Origin: Paramoeba atlantica
Lineage: Eukaryota > Discosea
DNA length: 64,000 bases
Assembly (NCBI GenBank): GCA_977017575.1
Contig: CDRNVI010000053.1
Location: 868,001-932,000, forward strand
Reading direction: 5' to 3'
Part shown: positions 50,176 to 59,829 of the stretch, in pieces
Layout: every line of letters starts with the position of its first letter
How positions within the stretch are numbered: the stretch's first letter is position 1
The notes under the pieces: generated by a model
The model's input: only the letters and a program-made list of their open reading frames with translations
Told to the model about the DNA's origin: nothing
Database searches by the model: none
Program-made: the position numbers and the translations under genes

Positions 50176-50830
50176 CCCCTGGACAAATAAATTGCCTATG
50201 GACAGATAAAATGACAATGGACAGATAAAATGCTGCTAATAAAAAAGGTCGGCTTCAGTACCATCTGCACAGATGGCGGCCAAAGTAAAGGAATATTGCA
50301 TGATTCAAGGAATATTGCATAAGTCAAGGAATATTGCATAAGTCAGGGAATATTGCATAAGTCAGGGAATATTGCATAAGTCAGGAACCATTGAAATTAA
50401 AGCCCTTGCACTTCTCTCCTGCACCCGGTGAGGCCACAGAGTTGCGAGAGGCTTCCATACCCCACAACTACCACCTTCCCCCCCTATTTAGCGGGGTTGC
50501 GCACTGAGAACCTATGTCTACCCCTTCCGCAGGATTGTCCAGAGTCAAGACCCAACCGTGAGCGGACCCCACTTCTGGAGGCAAAAGCTCCAGCGTGCGG
50601 GCCGCGCACTGAGAATCTATGTCTAGGATTGTGCAACGCGGACAAACATCGCGGGTGAGCTCACAGAGAAGTTGAAAGCTGTGTGACCTAATTTACCCGT
50701 CCGGAGGAGCTCCACCACTGATGAGTATGGCGTGGGAAGATTTATGGATGGGAGGCAATTTTTCTGTCCAAAGGCACTTTATTTGTCCAAAGGCATTTTA
50801 TCTGTCCAAAGGCATTGGTCCTGTCCGGCC
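50176..50830. mobile_element. Element with inverted TGGACAGATAAAATG motifs
   Basis: The left edge carries TGGACAAATAAATTG and two TGGACAGATAAAATG units; the right edge carries their complement (CATTTTATCTGTCCA and CACTTTATTTGTCCA). Outer G/C runs (GGGGGCCCCGGGG, CCGGCCGCCGG) lie just beyond, so TA boundaries could not be fixed. The interior has a 20 bp minisatellite (50289-50384) and a direct repeat GCGCACTGAGAACCTATGTC at ~50498 and ~50608. No ORF is credible. Confidence 0.6.
50289..50384 (+). repeat. Minisatellite, 20 bp unit x ~5
   Basis: GGAATATTGCATAAGTCAAG and close variants (GATTCA for AAGTCA, GG for AG) repeat about five times in tandem. Confidence 0.9.
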
Positions 50831-50834
50831 GCCG

Positions 50835-51120
50835 GGCCACGGTGGCCCAAAACTGAAATAAAAAATTGAAAAAAATGGGGGGTCCAGGGGGGTGGGGCAT
50901 ACGTCGCGAATTTTTTTATCAAATTTTCGCTTTTCAAAATCGAGCGCAGGGAAGTGGTAGAGTAGGCCGCGGCGATAATTTTCCACCTCCCCTCCTTGGG
51001 GGTGACCCCCCCTGGTACACGCAGGAGGGGTCCGACAACGTCAAAATTTCCGAATTTTTTGGGTGGACGGTAGGGACAAATATTTGACGAAAATTATTTT
51101 TTTTTCGAAAATGATTCAAA
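50835..51120 (-). repeat. Diverged relative of the ~890 bp repeat
   Basis: It holds GTGGCCCAAAACTGAAATAA, AAAATGGGGGGTCCAGGGGG and, around 50930-51010, AATCGAGCGCAGGGAAGTGG and CCTCCTTGGGGGTGACCCCC. The latter pair recurs at 57450-57540, so this is the same sub-family as 57380-57600. The stretch 51040-51115 returns inverted at 52080-52150 (CAAATATTTGTCCCTACCAC), suggesting that an insertion split one copy. Confidence 0.6.
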
Positions 51121-51429
51121 CGTCCTTTTAAATATTTTTATGGCATTTGCAGGTTCACACACCCATTTTAAGCGTTTAAAAGAGACATCACCGCCCGCCC
51201 AGCTACCGTCACCCATCCCAGCCACGATCCCCCATCCAGCCACCCGCTCAGCCCCTCGAACCAAATCTCGCTTACTGGGGCCAATCTCTCTTACGGGACT
51301 TACGGTAATAGTGGGCGGTCTACGGTAACACTCCGAGAAATTCGACCAGTCAGCTATCCACAAGGAAGAACAATGAGTAGTGACCCACACAGCTGCTGCT
51401 ATCCAAGAAACGCCCAAGCCCGGGGTATG

Positions 51430-51720
51430 CCAGTTTCCCTGACGGCCTCACATTAGGCACCCAGACCCTCCGAATAGGTCTGGGGGACCGACTCGGACCC
51501 CCCCCCCGCATGGAACCAACTCCAGTACCCGATGTGGTCGTTAAACAACGTTAAACACGTCGGCAGAAACTGGTAGAGGCGTTCGGACCTCGCACCCCCA
51601 AACCTCTGCGAAGGGCCTATTGTGTCACCCTTGAAGGAGGGTGGCAACTTCCCGAAGGGGGAACATCCTGAGGGAGCCAGCGGCCAGCTGGGGCGACCCG
51701 GTGCCCTTCATTCACTCAGA
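51430..51720 (+). repeat. SINE-like repeat copy 3
   Basis: Carries CGGCAGAAACTGGTAGAGG and GAGGGAGCCAGCGGCCAGC, matching 1349-1362, 1455 and 58395. It lies with undetermined DNA (51121-51429 and 51721-52079) between the two arms of a diverged repeat, so it could have inserted there. No ORF is supported in 51721-52366; the stretch 52080-52260 holds the inverted arm noted above. Confidence 0.62.
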
Positions 51721-52366
51721 AACGCATTTGCCGTCCTGCGATAGTCATCTGCGTTTTTCAGGTAAGAAAATGCTGATTTCATGTGGATCAAAGCGTCGAA
51801 ACTTCCTTCAGATCGCCGGGAAGAAACAAAGTAACCGATCATTCCCAAGTAATCGTCAGGGGCGCTCAAGCGCCCACAAGAACGTCTCGCCGCGCTGACT
51901 TATTGCACTTTCGACCAGAGTGTTGGATTTCTGGTGATCTACCCACGGGAAAAGTTTCGATAGAGTGAATTACTATGCCATTTAACTAAAGAAGTGTGGT
52001 GCAACAAGTTAATAAAATTATGCGCTCAGAGACGCTGAAAATGGCTGCATGAATACGAAAATGATTTGAAAACTTTTAAAAAAATATTGTGAGCGATTTC
52101 GAAAAAAATCAATTTTTCGTCAAATATTTGTCCCTACCACCCTTTTTGGGGTTACCAAAAGAAAGCTCTGCGAGAGCTCTCGAATGCGCTATTATTTTCC
52201 AAAATTGGCCAAGTTATAAGAATTTTGACCCCCCCCATATTTTCGTGCACACCCCTGTATTCACTAAAACGAGCGTAATAAACTCCTGGACACCCCTCTT
52301 TATGTTGTTTTTTATAGGTCGTCTTTCCTTTTATTTTTTTATTTGCGGCAGCTATATTCCAATTTT

Positions 52367-52732
52367 ATGGTAGCTGAATCTATCGTGGATGATTCTCGTT
52401 CCGTAGATGATTCTCTTCCTCATCTTGACATTTTGCCTCTTTCTGCCTTGAAAAGCTCTTCAAATTGTAATGTCGAAGTAGAGCTCAAAAATGGAGAAAT
52501 TTTGATCGGTTCTCTGATTACAGCTGACACGTGGATGAACCTTTTTATGGCGCGCGTTCAACGTATTTCGTCGGATGGAAGTCATTTTTGGTCTTTGAAG
52601 GAGTGCTGTATCCGAGGCAGCTCTATTTCATCTCTGCGACTTGACTCCTCGTGTATACAGCTTTCTGTTGCGCAGAACGCCGCTCGAGAGAAATACAGAA
52701 AAACCAAGTTGGCTCAAAACCTCTCTTTGTGA
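52367..52732 (+). CDS. LSM4: U6 snRNA-associated Sm-like protein LSM4
   Basis: The frame opens at TTG 52343; ATG 52367 gives a 121 aa protein. An N-terminal acidic extension of ~25 residues precedes the Sm fold: PLSALKSSSNCNVEVELKNG, then TADTWMNLFMARV (Sm1) and KECCIRGSSISSLRL (Sm2). This combination of LKNG, D.WMN and E…IRGS is diagnostic of LSM4. It belongs to LSM2-8 (U6 snRNP) and LSM1-7 (mRNA decay) rings. The C-terminus is short and lacks the RGG tail of animal LSM4. It is the last convincing host gene of the window, with mobile DNA on both sides. Confidence 0.92.
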   Translation: MVAESIVDDSRSVDDSLPHLDILPLSALKSSSNCNVEVELKNGEILIGSLITADTWMNLFMARVQRISSDGSHFWSLKECCIRGSSISSLRLDSSCIQLSVAQNAAREKYRKTKLAQNLSL

Positions 52733-52927
52733 GAAAATCGCTTAAAAAATAAATTTGTTTCACATCTAATGATAATGATAACATCACACACAGTTTGTTT
52801 TAAGCCATTTGAGCTCAAAGATGTAACACCTCAAACATGTAATAAACGGGGGTCCGGGATCATAACACACAGGGGGGAAAAACAGTTACGGTGGAATATT
52901 CAAATACGAGTGGATTGCGGTGCTTGT

Positions 52928-53049
52928 ATTTTTCTTTTTTAGGCTCTTCGTTAAACGCGGTGGTTGTTTTCAACTTAGAAGTCACTCATGCTGCGCTCTT
53001 CGCGTTAAACATAACCACCGCGTTTAACGAAGAGGCTAAAAAAGAAAAA
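52928..53049. repeat. Solo ~120 bp hairpin repeat (copy B)
   Basis: A near-palindrome: AGGCTCTTCGTTAAACGCGG at the left and its complement at the right, with one change (GAGGCT), around GAAGTCACTCATGCTGCGC. It is the hairpin end of the ~890 bp repeat standing alone, with no adjoining long-repeat sequence. It behaves as an independent MITE or is a remnant. Confidence 0.75.
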
Positions 53050-53299
53050 TTGCCAAAATATCATGAATGAAAAGAGAGTCCGTATAGCTCCTTTTCCTGT
53101 GGCGGAAGAAGCCCAAGCAAAAAACTGAAAACTAAGTTTTCTTCCGCGAAATAAACACCCCCAATGGAAAGTGAACCACCTCTTTTTTCGTACAAGTGTC
53201 CGTTTGAGCTGATTTTTGTTGCATTTTGCAGATCTCAACACAGAGACTTTGCGCGAGAAGGAATGAAACTAAAAGAAGAGAATACGTATAATTTAGAGA

Positions 53300-54275
53300 G
53301 AAATTACCATTTTGTCACTTTTTCGCCGCTCAATTTTATACACTGTTTAAGGCGAGAGTCAAAGCTTAAGACCGTTTTGTCGATCACTTTTTGAGGCAAA
53401 GAAGACCATGCTTTACGTACACATCGGATAAGTGAAGGTTTGTTCGCTGGGGTTTGTTCGTCTACTGCCTCTTGAACCATAGACCAGACGTTTTCTATGG
53501 GGGAAAGGTCTGGTGAATTGGGGGGCCAATTTTTTAATACATCTTTCATTCTACCTGTAGTGTAGTCCTTAGAGGCATGGGCGGTATGTGCCGTGGCCCC
53601 ATCTTGTTGAAAATTACAATTCATGGGGAAAGTTACCTTGTTGAGCGTCTCTACATAGTATCTAGACAGTCTCTACACAGTATGTAGGACATACTCGTGA
53701 TAGACGAGTCAGAATGCAGAATAACCAATTGTCTCCACCCTACTCCTATGGCACCCCAAACTTGACATTTTGGCGCCCAGCGTACTTTTTAACGCGGGGC
53801 TGCTTTTTGACCGGGTGCTACCCACATATTCTTTCGGCGATCATTCGTGTCAAATATTTTTTTGTCTGTAAATACAACACGAGGTATCCATACTGTAAGT
53901 TTTTGCAAAGTTTACTCTTTTTATTTTTTGTAATTCAGTGGGGCCTTGGCACACAGGCCTAGCGCTATAATTATACCCCATATACTCAAGATCATTAAGG
54001 ACTGTGTTGTTCTACACTTTTGTACCCCTATCACGTAACTTGGCTTTAATACGCCTAGCTGAGTTAATCTTTGGCACACCGACGGGGTCTAGAGGGGTAA
54101 GAATTTTCTTTATTTCTTCGCGACTCAATACTTTTTTTTGCGGTCAGGGCTCAAAGTGTATGTTGGGGTGGGTTTTTTTCGTTCAGATATTTTCTTACAA
54201 TCCTAAGAGAAACATTACATTCGCGGGACAGCTTCCTTTTTGACACACCCTGACCGTCCCTCATCCTTAACAAAG
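53300..54275 (-). pseudogene. Tc1/mariner transposase remnant
   Basis: On the minus strand an N-terminal helix-turn-helix appears near 54190-54250 (KLSRECNVSLRIVRKYL), and the C-terminal DDE_3 part at 53304-53624 reads NFQQDGATAHTA, then NWPPNSPDLSPIENVW, the classic D…NPDLSPIE region. The middle is broken by stops and frame changes. The Tc1/mariner call is firm, the sub-family open. A second fragment of the same C-terminus lies at 55132-55215. Confidence 0.8.
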
Positions 54276-54640
54276 GCTTTCCGCTATTCGTAAGCCCCCC
54301 TTTCGGTAGCCGAAAAGGAGACTTCGGCATTTTTCCGAAAAAATGAAGTTTTTCAAAAAAGGAAATCAGTTTTTTTAAAGATTTTTAAAAGAGCTGAAAA
54401 TAGCGGGAACGTACAGATCTCAAAATTTTGAACGATAATGTGGTTCCGTAATCCCCCTACACCACCCTGTGCGAATAATAAGGGTGGGTCACTTATTCGT
54501 TGGGGGGGGGTTATAAGAAACTTTATTAAGCCTGTCATAAATTGACTTTTTACATGGTGTCATTCGTGCTAAAAGAGAGCCTCAAAACGTTTTTGATCAC
54601 TTTTTCCTGTTATAGATTTTTATAGATCTATAATACTATA
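54276..54640 (+). other. Unassigned mobile-region DNA
   Basis: C-runs (AAGCCCCCCTTTCGG) and G-runs (TTGGGGGGGGGTTATAAG) lie at 54291 and 54501, like the ends of the iterated elements, but no inverted match between them is clear. No gene recognised. Confidence 0.35.
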
Positions 54641-54735
54641 GCGGTGGTTGTATAACTACCGCTCTACCCTCGATTATTGAAAAAAAGTGAACAAAAACAG
54701 TGAAAATATAAGGAAGAAAACCGTAATAAACCCCG
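54641..54735 (-). repeat. Truncated end of the ~890 bp hairpin repeat
   Basis: GCGGTGGTTGTATAACTACC, then CGATTATTGAAAAAAAGTG and CAGTGAAAATATAAGG match the terminal part of the long repeat; it stops after ~90 bp. Confidence 0.75.
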
Positions 54736-54771
54736 AGTAAATTTTGAAATGTGCATACGTGCTACCGGGAG

Positions 54772-55131
54772 TACACCCCCGCCAAAAAGTATTCTCCACA
54801 AAAATGGCCGACACAAAAAGTATTGTATTTATTAGTATCGACCATTTTTTTGAGTTTTGACCAGAATTTTGGTTGTTTTTTTCGAATTTTCAGGAAATTA
54901 GCATAATGAGTTCTGATATACGCGGCCACTTGATCTCTAGGGAAGCTGAGTGATTTCTCTCCTATTTTTATGCTTCACTATACGTTTACACAGAACCGAT
55001 ATGATAATGTCCAACTTTTTGGAGGCCAGTGGCAACTCGTGGAAATCGACAAAAAGTATTGTATTTATTAGTATCGACCAAACATTCGTGGTCGATACTA
55101 ATAAATTACAATACTTTTTGGCGGGGGTGTA
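54772..55131. mobile_element. TA-flanked element with AAAAAGTATT motifs
   Basis: Left: TA then CACCCCCGCCAAAAAGTATT. Right: AATACTTTTTGGCGGGGGTG then TA, a perfect inverted terminus of 20 bp. Inside, AAAAAGTATTGTATTTATTA with AGTATCGACCA occurs twice in one orientation and once inverted at the right end. The 360 bp element has no ORF. It abuts the Tc1 fragment at 55132, so it probably inserted at that relic. Confidence 0.88.
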
Positions 55132-55215
55132 TACACTTCTTAAGGCGTGAGTCAAAACTTAAGACCGTATTGTCGATCACATTTTGAGATAAACAAGACC
55201 ACGTTTTGCGTATAG
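55132..55215 (-). pseudogene. Tc1/mariner C-terminal fragment (second copy)
   Basis: The bases AAGGCGTGAGTCAAAACTTA and the following GATCACATTTTGAGA match 53347-53400 with about 15-20% change. Only ~80 bp remain, joined to undetermined DNA. Confidence 0.68.
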
Positions 55216-55839
55216 TACGGGGCTTTATTACGGGACGGATTAAGAGGGGTGAAACCATTCAGGTTCGGGGTCGGTTCGCCTCGGGTCGCCTGGCGCAATC
55301 TATTCCCCCTACTTCTGCTAATTATTTTTGTTTTTTCGTCCTTTTTGTTCGCCTTTATGTTTTTTCGTTTATATAAACCCCCGCTCAAGAAAAGTAATCC
55401 CCCATTTCCGCTAACATTATACTCCCCCTCTCATTAATTTTTATAAATGACCTTTGGTATTTTTTTACAAAAATTTATATTTCTACGAAAATTTACAATT
55501 TTGTTCAGAGTCATATCCTTTTAAGTTTTTCTAAAGTACATTATTTCTATATCCTCGAAACGTTTGGACCGCACTTCGGACAACGGGCTTGGCTTTTATT
55601 TTTCCCCGCAGCGCATCGCTGATCACGAAGAAATTCGTAGAAATCAGCGCATAATCACGTTTGTGGAGACGAAGGGACAGGAAGAATTTTCTCCAGAAAG
55701 TACAGATCGGCCTTTTGTACATTAGCCCTCCCTTCATTACTCTATGGGCGCTTAAGCAAATATTTATAGTTAACATCTCATAATTATCATCCTCGCTTAC
55801 CCGCAATCTATCCTTACAGCGAAACAAATTGGTTCATCG
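55216..55839 (+). other. Unassigned mobile-region DNA
   Basis: The stretch 55425-55520 (CCCCCTCTCATTAATTTTTA, then AAATGACC) resembles 28063-28150, upstream of uL3. No gene recognised; a minus-strand open frame at 55531-55827 has no familiar motif. Confidence 0.35.
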
Positions 55840-57184
55840 TAAAGGGGGGGTACGTCTATTGTTGGCAATCATCTATTGTTGGCAAACTAATAAAATCATC
55901 TATTGTTGGCAATCTGTTATTGTTGACATTTAATTAATTTTGATTTCTTTGATCCATTGCCATGTATGACGGATAAAATCCTGGAGTCTGCTAAGGTCAA
56001 AATTTCCACTTTTTTCGAAAATTTTCGAAACTTTCCTCTTTTTCGAAGATACGTATACATCCTAAGATGTTCCTCCGAAGATACGTATGTATCCTCGTGT
56101 ATGTGAGGGGGGGCGACGGTAGTGTAAGTGATAAATGTAGCGTAAGTTACCTTGATGGCCAACAATAGATGATTTTATTGCCGTTCCATCTATTGTTGAT
56201 TAAGGGGGGTATTGTATCATCTATTGCGGTGGTTGTAAAACTACCGCTCTACACTCGATTATTGAAAAAAAAGTGAACAAAAACAGTGAAAATATAAAGA
56301 GGAACACAGTAATATAATAGAAGAAAAAAATATAAAAGGGGGCTCCGGTGGTCCAAAACTGAAAAAAAAATTTGAAAAAAATGGGGGGTCCAGGGGGGGG
56401 GGTCCAGGGGGGGGGTCCAGGGGGGGGGGCATGGTCGAGCAAATTTTTTCGAAAAAATTAGTTTTCGAAAAAAAACCGCAGAAAGGGGAGCCGGGGTCTT
56501 GGCGCGCATTTTCCACCCCCCTACCCGGGGGTGACCCCCCCGCGTATCCGCAGGACGGGTCCGCCAAGTTCGGATTTTTTCGGAAAAAATTTTTTGAAAA
56601 AAAATTCAACTTGGCGAAAAAAATGACAAAAAACATATTTTTCCAAAATCGTTTCCCCTATTGTATTTTGATAGTTTGGGACCTACACTAGCTTTCTACG
56701 CAGTTGTTTTCGCAAGGTATCACTTCTTCGAACTGTGGTGCGCCCCCCAAAATGACCCATTTTTGACTAAAAAAGGTGAAAAAGTATTTTTCGGACCTAA
56801 AGGGGCATTTTTGTGTCGAAAGAATGGTATGGTTGGAGTCGTATTCTCTACCCAATACGTTCGGTAGGCTTTCATTCATGCCTGCGAGTGATTTCCCACG
56901 CGCAAATGTCGGATTTAGTGCTCTGACAGCAAAAATACACGAAAATGACCCCATTTGTACCCGAAATTCGGCTATTTTTGGCTATAATCTTTCCGTTTTC
57001 CAGGCTAAATTTTCTTTTTTAGGCTCTTCGTTAAATGCGGCGGTAGTTTTCAACGCGAAGCGCGCAGCATGAGTGACTTCTAAGTTGAAAACAACCACCG
57101 CGTTTAACGAAGAGCCTAAAAAATTGTTGGCAATCGGCTATTGTTGGCAAAAAAAGTTGCCAACAATAGACGAGCCCCCCCTTT
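55840..57184. mobile_element. TA-flanked element with CTATTGTTGGCAA motifs, host of a nested repeat
   Basis: Left end TA then AAGGGGGGGTACGTCTATTG; right end CAATAGACGAGCCCCCCCTT followed by T rather than a clear TA. CTATTGTTGGCAA occurs in several direct copies at each side (55856-55910, 56155-56220, 57123-57170, some inverted). The ~890 bp repeat at 56226-57123 interrupts one of these motifs and restores it when removed. Without it the element is ~450 bp and non-coding. Confidence 0.78.
56226..57123 (-). mobile_element. ~890 bp hairpin-ended repeat, copy C (reverse)
   Basis: Starts GCGGTGGTTGTAAAACTACC and ends with the ~120 bp hairpin, which reads reversed compared with copies A and E. 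It includes three GGGGGGTCCAGG-like units at 56385-56430 where the others have two, so C-run expansion varies. The insertion site lies inside an ATCTATTGTTGGCAATC motif, with ATT(G) present on both sides, which suggests a 3-4 bp target duplication. Confidence 0.82.
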
Positions 57185-57238
57185 CATCTAACGTGTTGTA
57201 TATCACCCTCCTTCCACCTACCCTCTCTCATTAATTTT

Positions 57239-57954
57239 TATTTCTTTTTTAGGCTCTTCGTTACGTAAGTACAACTATGTTTCGTACATTTTCATGTAGC
57301 ATTTTAGTGTTGAACCTCCATTTTTTTCCCTAAGAAACCTAATTCGTGACGAAAAAACCTTTTAAATTGTTTTCATACGCTGTCTTCATGGTGGGTCCAT
57401 GGGGGGGCACACGTCGCGAAATTTTTTTCGAATTTTTTGCTTTTCAAAATCGAGCGCATGGAAGTGGTAGAGTAGGCCGTGTCGATAATTTTCCACCTCC
57501 CCCCCTTGGGGGTAGTCCCCCCCCCCCTGGTACGCTCAGGAGGGGTCCGACAAGGTCGAAATTTCCGAATTTTTTGAGGTGACCAAAAAATATATTTCTT
57601 TGACCCAAAAAAAGGCAAAAATATTCTTTTTCCAAAATCGACTCCTAAAACGTATTTTAAGAGTTTTACACCTCAGCTACCATTCTACGACGTTTCTTTC
57701 GACAGATTCGCCTCCTGCCCCTACTGGTAAGGCATCCAAAACGTCCCAAATTCGGGTTAAAATTTCGCAATTTTCGCATTAAAATCGAGGTTTTTCACCC
57801 AAAAAACTAGATTATTCATGATCTTTTGGCGATTTTTCTTTTTTAGGCTCTTCGTTAAACGCGGTGGTAGTTTTCAACGCGAAGCGTGCAGCATGAGTGA
57901 CTTCTAAGTTGAAAACAACCACCGCGTTTAACGAAGAGCCTAAAAAAGAAAATT
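57239..57954 (-). repeat. Diverged long repeat ending in hairpin copy D
   Basis: It opens with only the first ~25 bp of a hairpin arm (TTTTTTAGGCTCTTCGTTAC), continues with the sub-family sequence AATCGAGCGCATGGAAGTGG at ~57449 and CAGGAGGGGTCCGACAAGG, and closes with a complete ~120 bp hairpin (57833-57954). The interior differs from the A/C/E copies but shares TTTTTTTCGAA-type runs, showing an older sub-family. Confidence 0.65.
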
Positions 57955-58314
57955 ATCAATTTTCGTAATGTTTCAAATAATTTGCAGAATTTTGACCCTT
58001 CTTTTTCCTTAAAAATCTTTCCTATAGTCATCTGGTGTTTTATGAAGCAAATCAGCTTAGAATTTCGAGATCTGTTGAATGCCGAAGGAATGAGATCAAA
58101 AGCTCTCACGACACAAATTTTATACTCCAGGTTATGCAAGACCTGGGTGCTATAATCCGAAATACTCTGATCATGTTCTTAAATCCTTAGTAGGATGCAC
58201 CTTGACAGGTTTTGTTTGTTTTTTTGGTAACGAACTTTATCGCGGTGCATCTTCAGATGCCGTGATTCAGGACTTGCATTCTTTCCTTCCTTTCTGAACA
58301 CATCCAATCCAAAT
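57955..58314 (+). other. Unassigned DNA
   Basis: 360 bp with no recognised gene or repeat. Confidence 0.35.
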
Positions 58315-58690
58315 CATTCCGGATTGCTCCGCATGGTCACTGGCAAGCCAGACCCTTCACAGACAGATTTGGAAGTTCCGAGGCCGACGTCCTCTACCAG
58401 TTTCCGCTTGTCCAAGGCGGCACCAACGTGATGTTGTCAACACGCTGCGTCGACGAACTGTACGTCAACACGGGTCACCCAAGAGGTGTAAGCCGGGTAA
58501 GGGAGCTGGTTCCCTGAGGGGAGGGTCCGGGACCGTCCTCCGAGTACTGGGCCTAGTCGGTTATCAGCCCAGCCTTTTAGAGTGAGGCCGCCAGGAATAT
58601 TGCGATGAGCGGGTTTGAACTCGCCGTCTGAGCACCATGTGCTTCAAACTTTGAGTTCTTGCCACTCCGCCACCTCCACTTCTGAACACA
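58315..58690 (-). repeat. tRNA-derived SINE, most complete copy
   Basis: On the minus strand the 5' end carries an A-box TGGCGGAGTGG (58662-58672) and, ~40 bp downstream, a B-box GTTCAAACC (58612-58620); together they form a Pol III type 2 promoter as in tRNA genes. The body runs to ~58315 and contains the AGCGGAAACTGGTAGAGG core shared by the copies at 1195, 43185 and 51430. The tRNA-like head does not fold into a complete cloverleaf by eye, so this is a SINE and not a tRNA gene. Confidence 0.72.
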
Positions 58691-59151
58691 ATGTAAAGGC
58701 ACTATCCGACGGGTACTTCTACGATTGCAACAGCGTAATTATTCCCTATGACAGGGGAGAAATATGGCCTCCTTTACCTGCGAACGAAACGCTCGACACC
58801 TACGAGCTCGAGGCAAGTGTCAAGTTGTCCTATAATGAATCTCTTGCACATTTTCGTTTTTTTTTGGCGACAGCATTGCTTGAAAATCGCTAAGTTTAGA
58901 ATAGCTCATTTCGCAGCGACCTGCTCGTTCAGCTCGAGGAGCCCGAATGGAAGGGATATATCCCAGCCACAGGACAGGCGAACCAGCATCTGGTGTCTAA
59001 GTGTTAAGTCTCTGCTACCGTACACTTGCGTCCATCTACAATCCTACTTCAGTAATGTAAGTTTCCAGAGCAGCGCAAGTTGCCACTTTGACTCGTGTAT
59101 CGGTGGCTTGAAATAGTGTTTTTAAAAATTTCCAAGTAGCCTTGTTTTGAC
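58691..59151 (+). other. Decayed open frames, unknown
   Basis: An open stretch at 58615-58893 in one frame and related residues at ~58905-59010 (LLVQLEEPEWKGYIPATGQA) read as broken coding sequence. I recognise no family. It may belong to the SINE's neighbour element. Confidence 0.3.
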
Positions 59152-59724
59152 TAAACCCCCCTCCCACTTAATATTTACACACTTTTATTATTTACTGGAC
59201 ACTTAATATTTACATGGACACTTATTGTTTACACACTTTTATTATTTACATGGCTTTTAATCTCTCAAAATTTTGAAAAATGTCACTGAAGCAAATTACA
59301 AAAACGCGATGAAAGCAGTTCCTACGACTCAAACGGTGCACCCGAATACTGATCGGAAAATCTATCCGATGAAGGCGTCCAACCTTCAGGTGAGCAGCCC
59401 AACCGGCCATTTTCAATGAGTCACAGCAGAGACATGAGAAAAGTAAGACTAGGAATGAATGACCCACGGCATCACATACGGAAAGGCGTTCCATCACCAG
59501 TGAAAAAACGATTTGTTGAAATGAGATTGAACGGCATGATAAAAGTGCCTCTTCTCGCCTTCAATCATGGATCGGTCAGAAAATTTTATAACACCTGCAG
59601 GAGCCAATGTAAATAATAAGTGGAATTTCCCCGTAATATTTACATGGACACTTATTATTTATACACTCTTATTATTTACCATTTTTCGCATGTACATGTA
59701 AATATTAAGTGGGAGGGGGGTCTA
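59152..59724. mobile_element. TA-flanked element with CACTTAATATTTACA motifs
   Basis: Left: TA then AACCCCCCTCCCACTTAATA. Right: TATTAAGTGGGAGGGGGGTC then TA. Units such as GGACACTTATTGTTTACA and ACACTTTTATTATTTACATG recur near both ends (59170-59250 and 59638-59690). The interior 59250-59600 has short open frames on both strands but no known motif. Length 573 bp. Confidence 0.85.
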
Positions 59725-59829
59725 TCATCTAGGGGACATCCTCGAGAGATATGGTCTTCAGCAATTTTCTCACCAGGAACCCATCGAATCTCAAGATCAA
59801 ACGCACGCTCCTTCTTAAGATTCGAAATT

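Noticed and set aside
50428-50658. Open frame in the 50176-50830 element as a gene
   Set aside because: It spans a direct repeat, has no known motif, and is wholly inside a non-coding element.
54276-54540. A further C/G-run element between 54291 and 54530
   Set aside because: C- and G-runs are present but the flanking bases are not inverted copies and no iterated motif is shared.
58600-58676. A tRNA gene on the minus strand
   Set aside because: A-box and B-box are present but acceptor and anticodon stems do not pair well, and the sequence continues into a repeated body; it is a SINE head.
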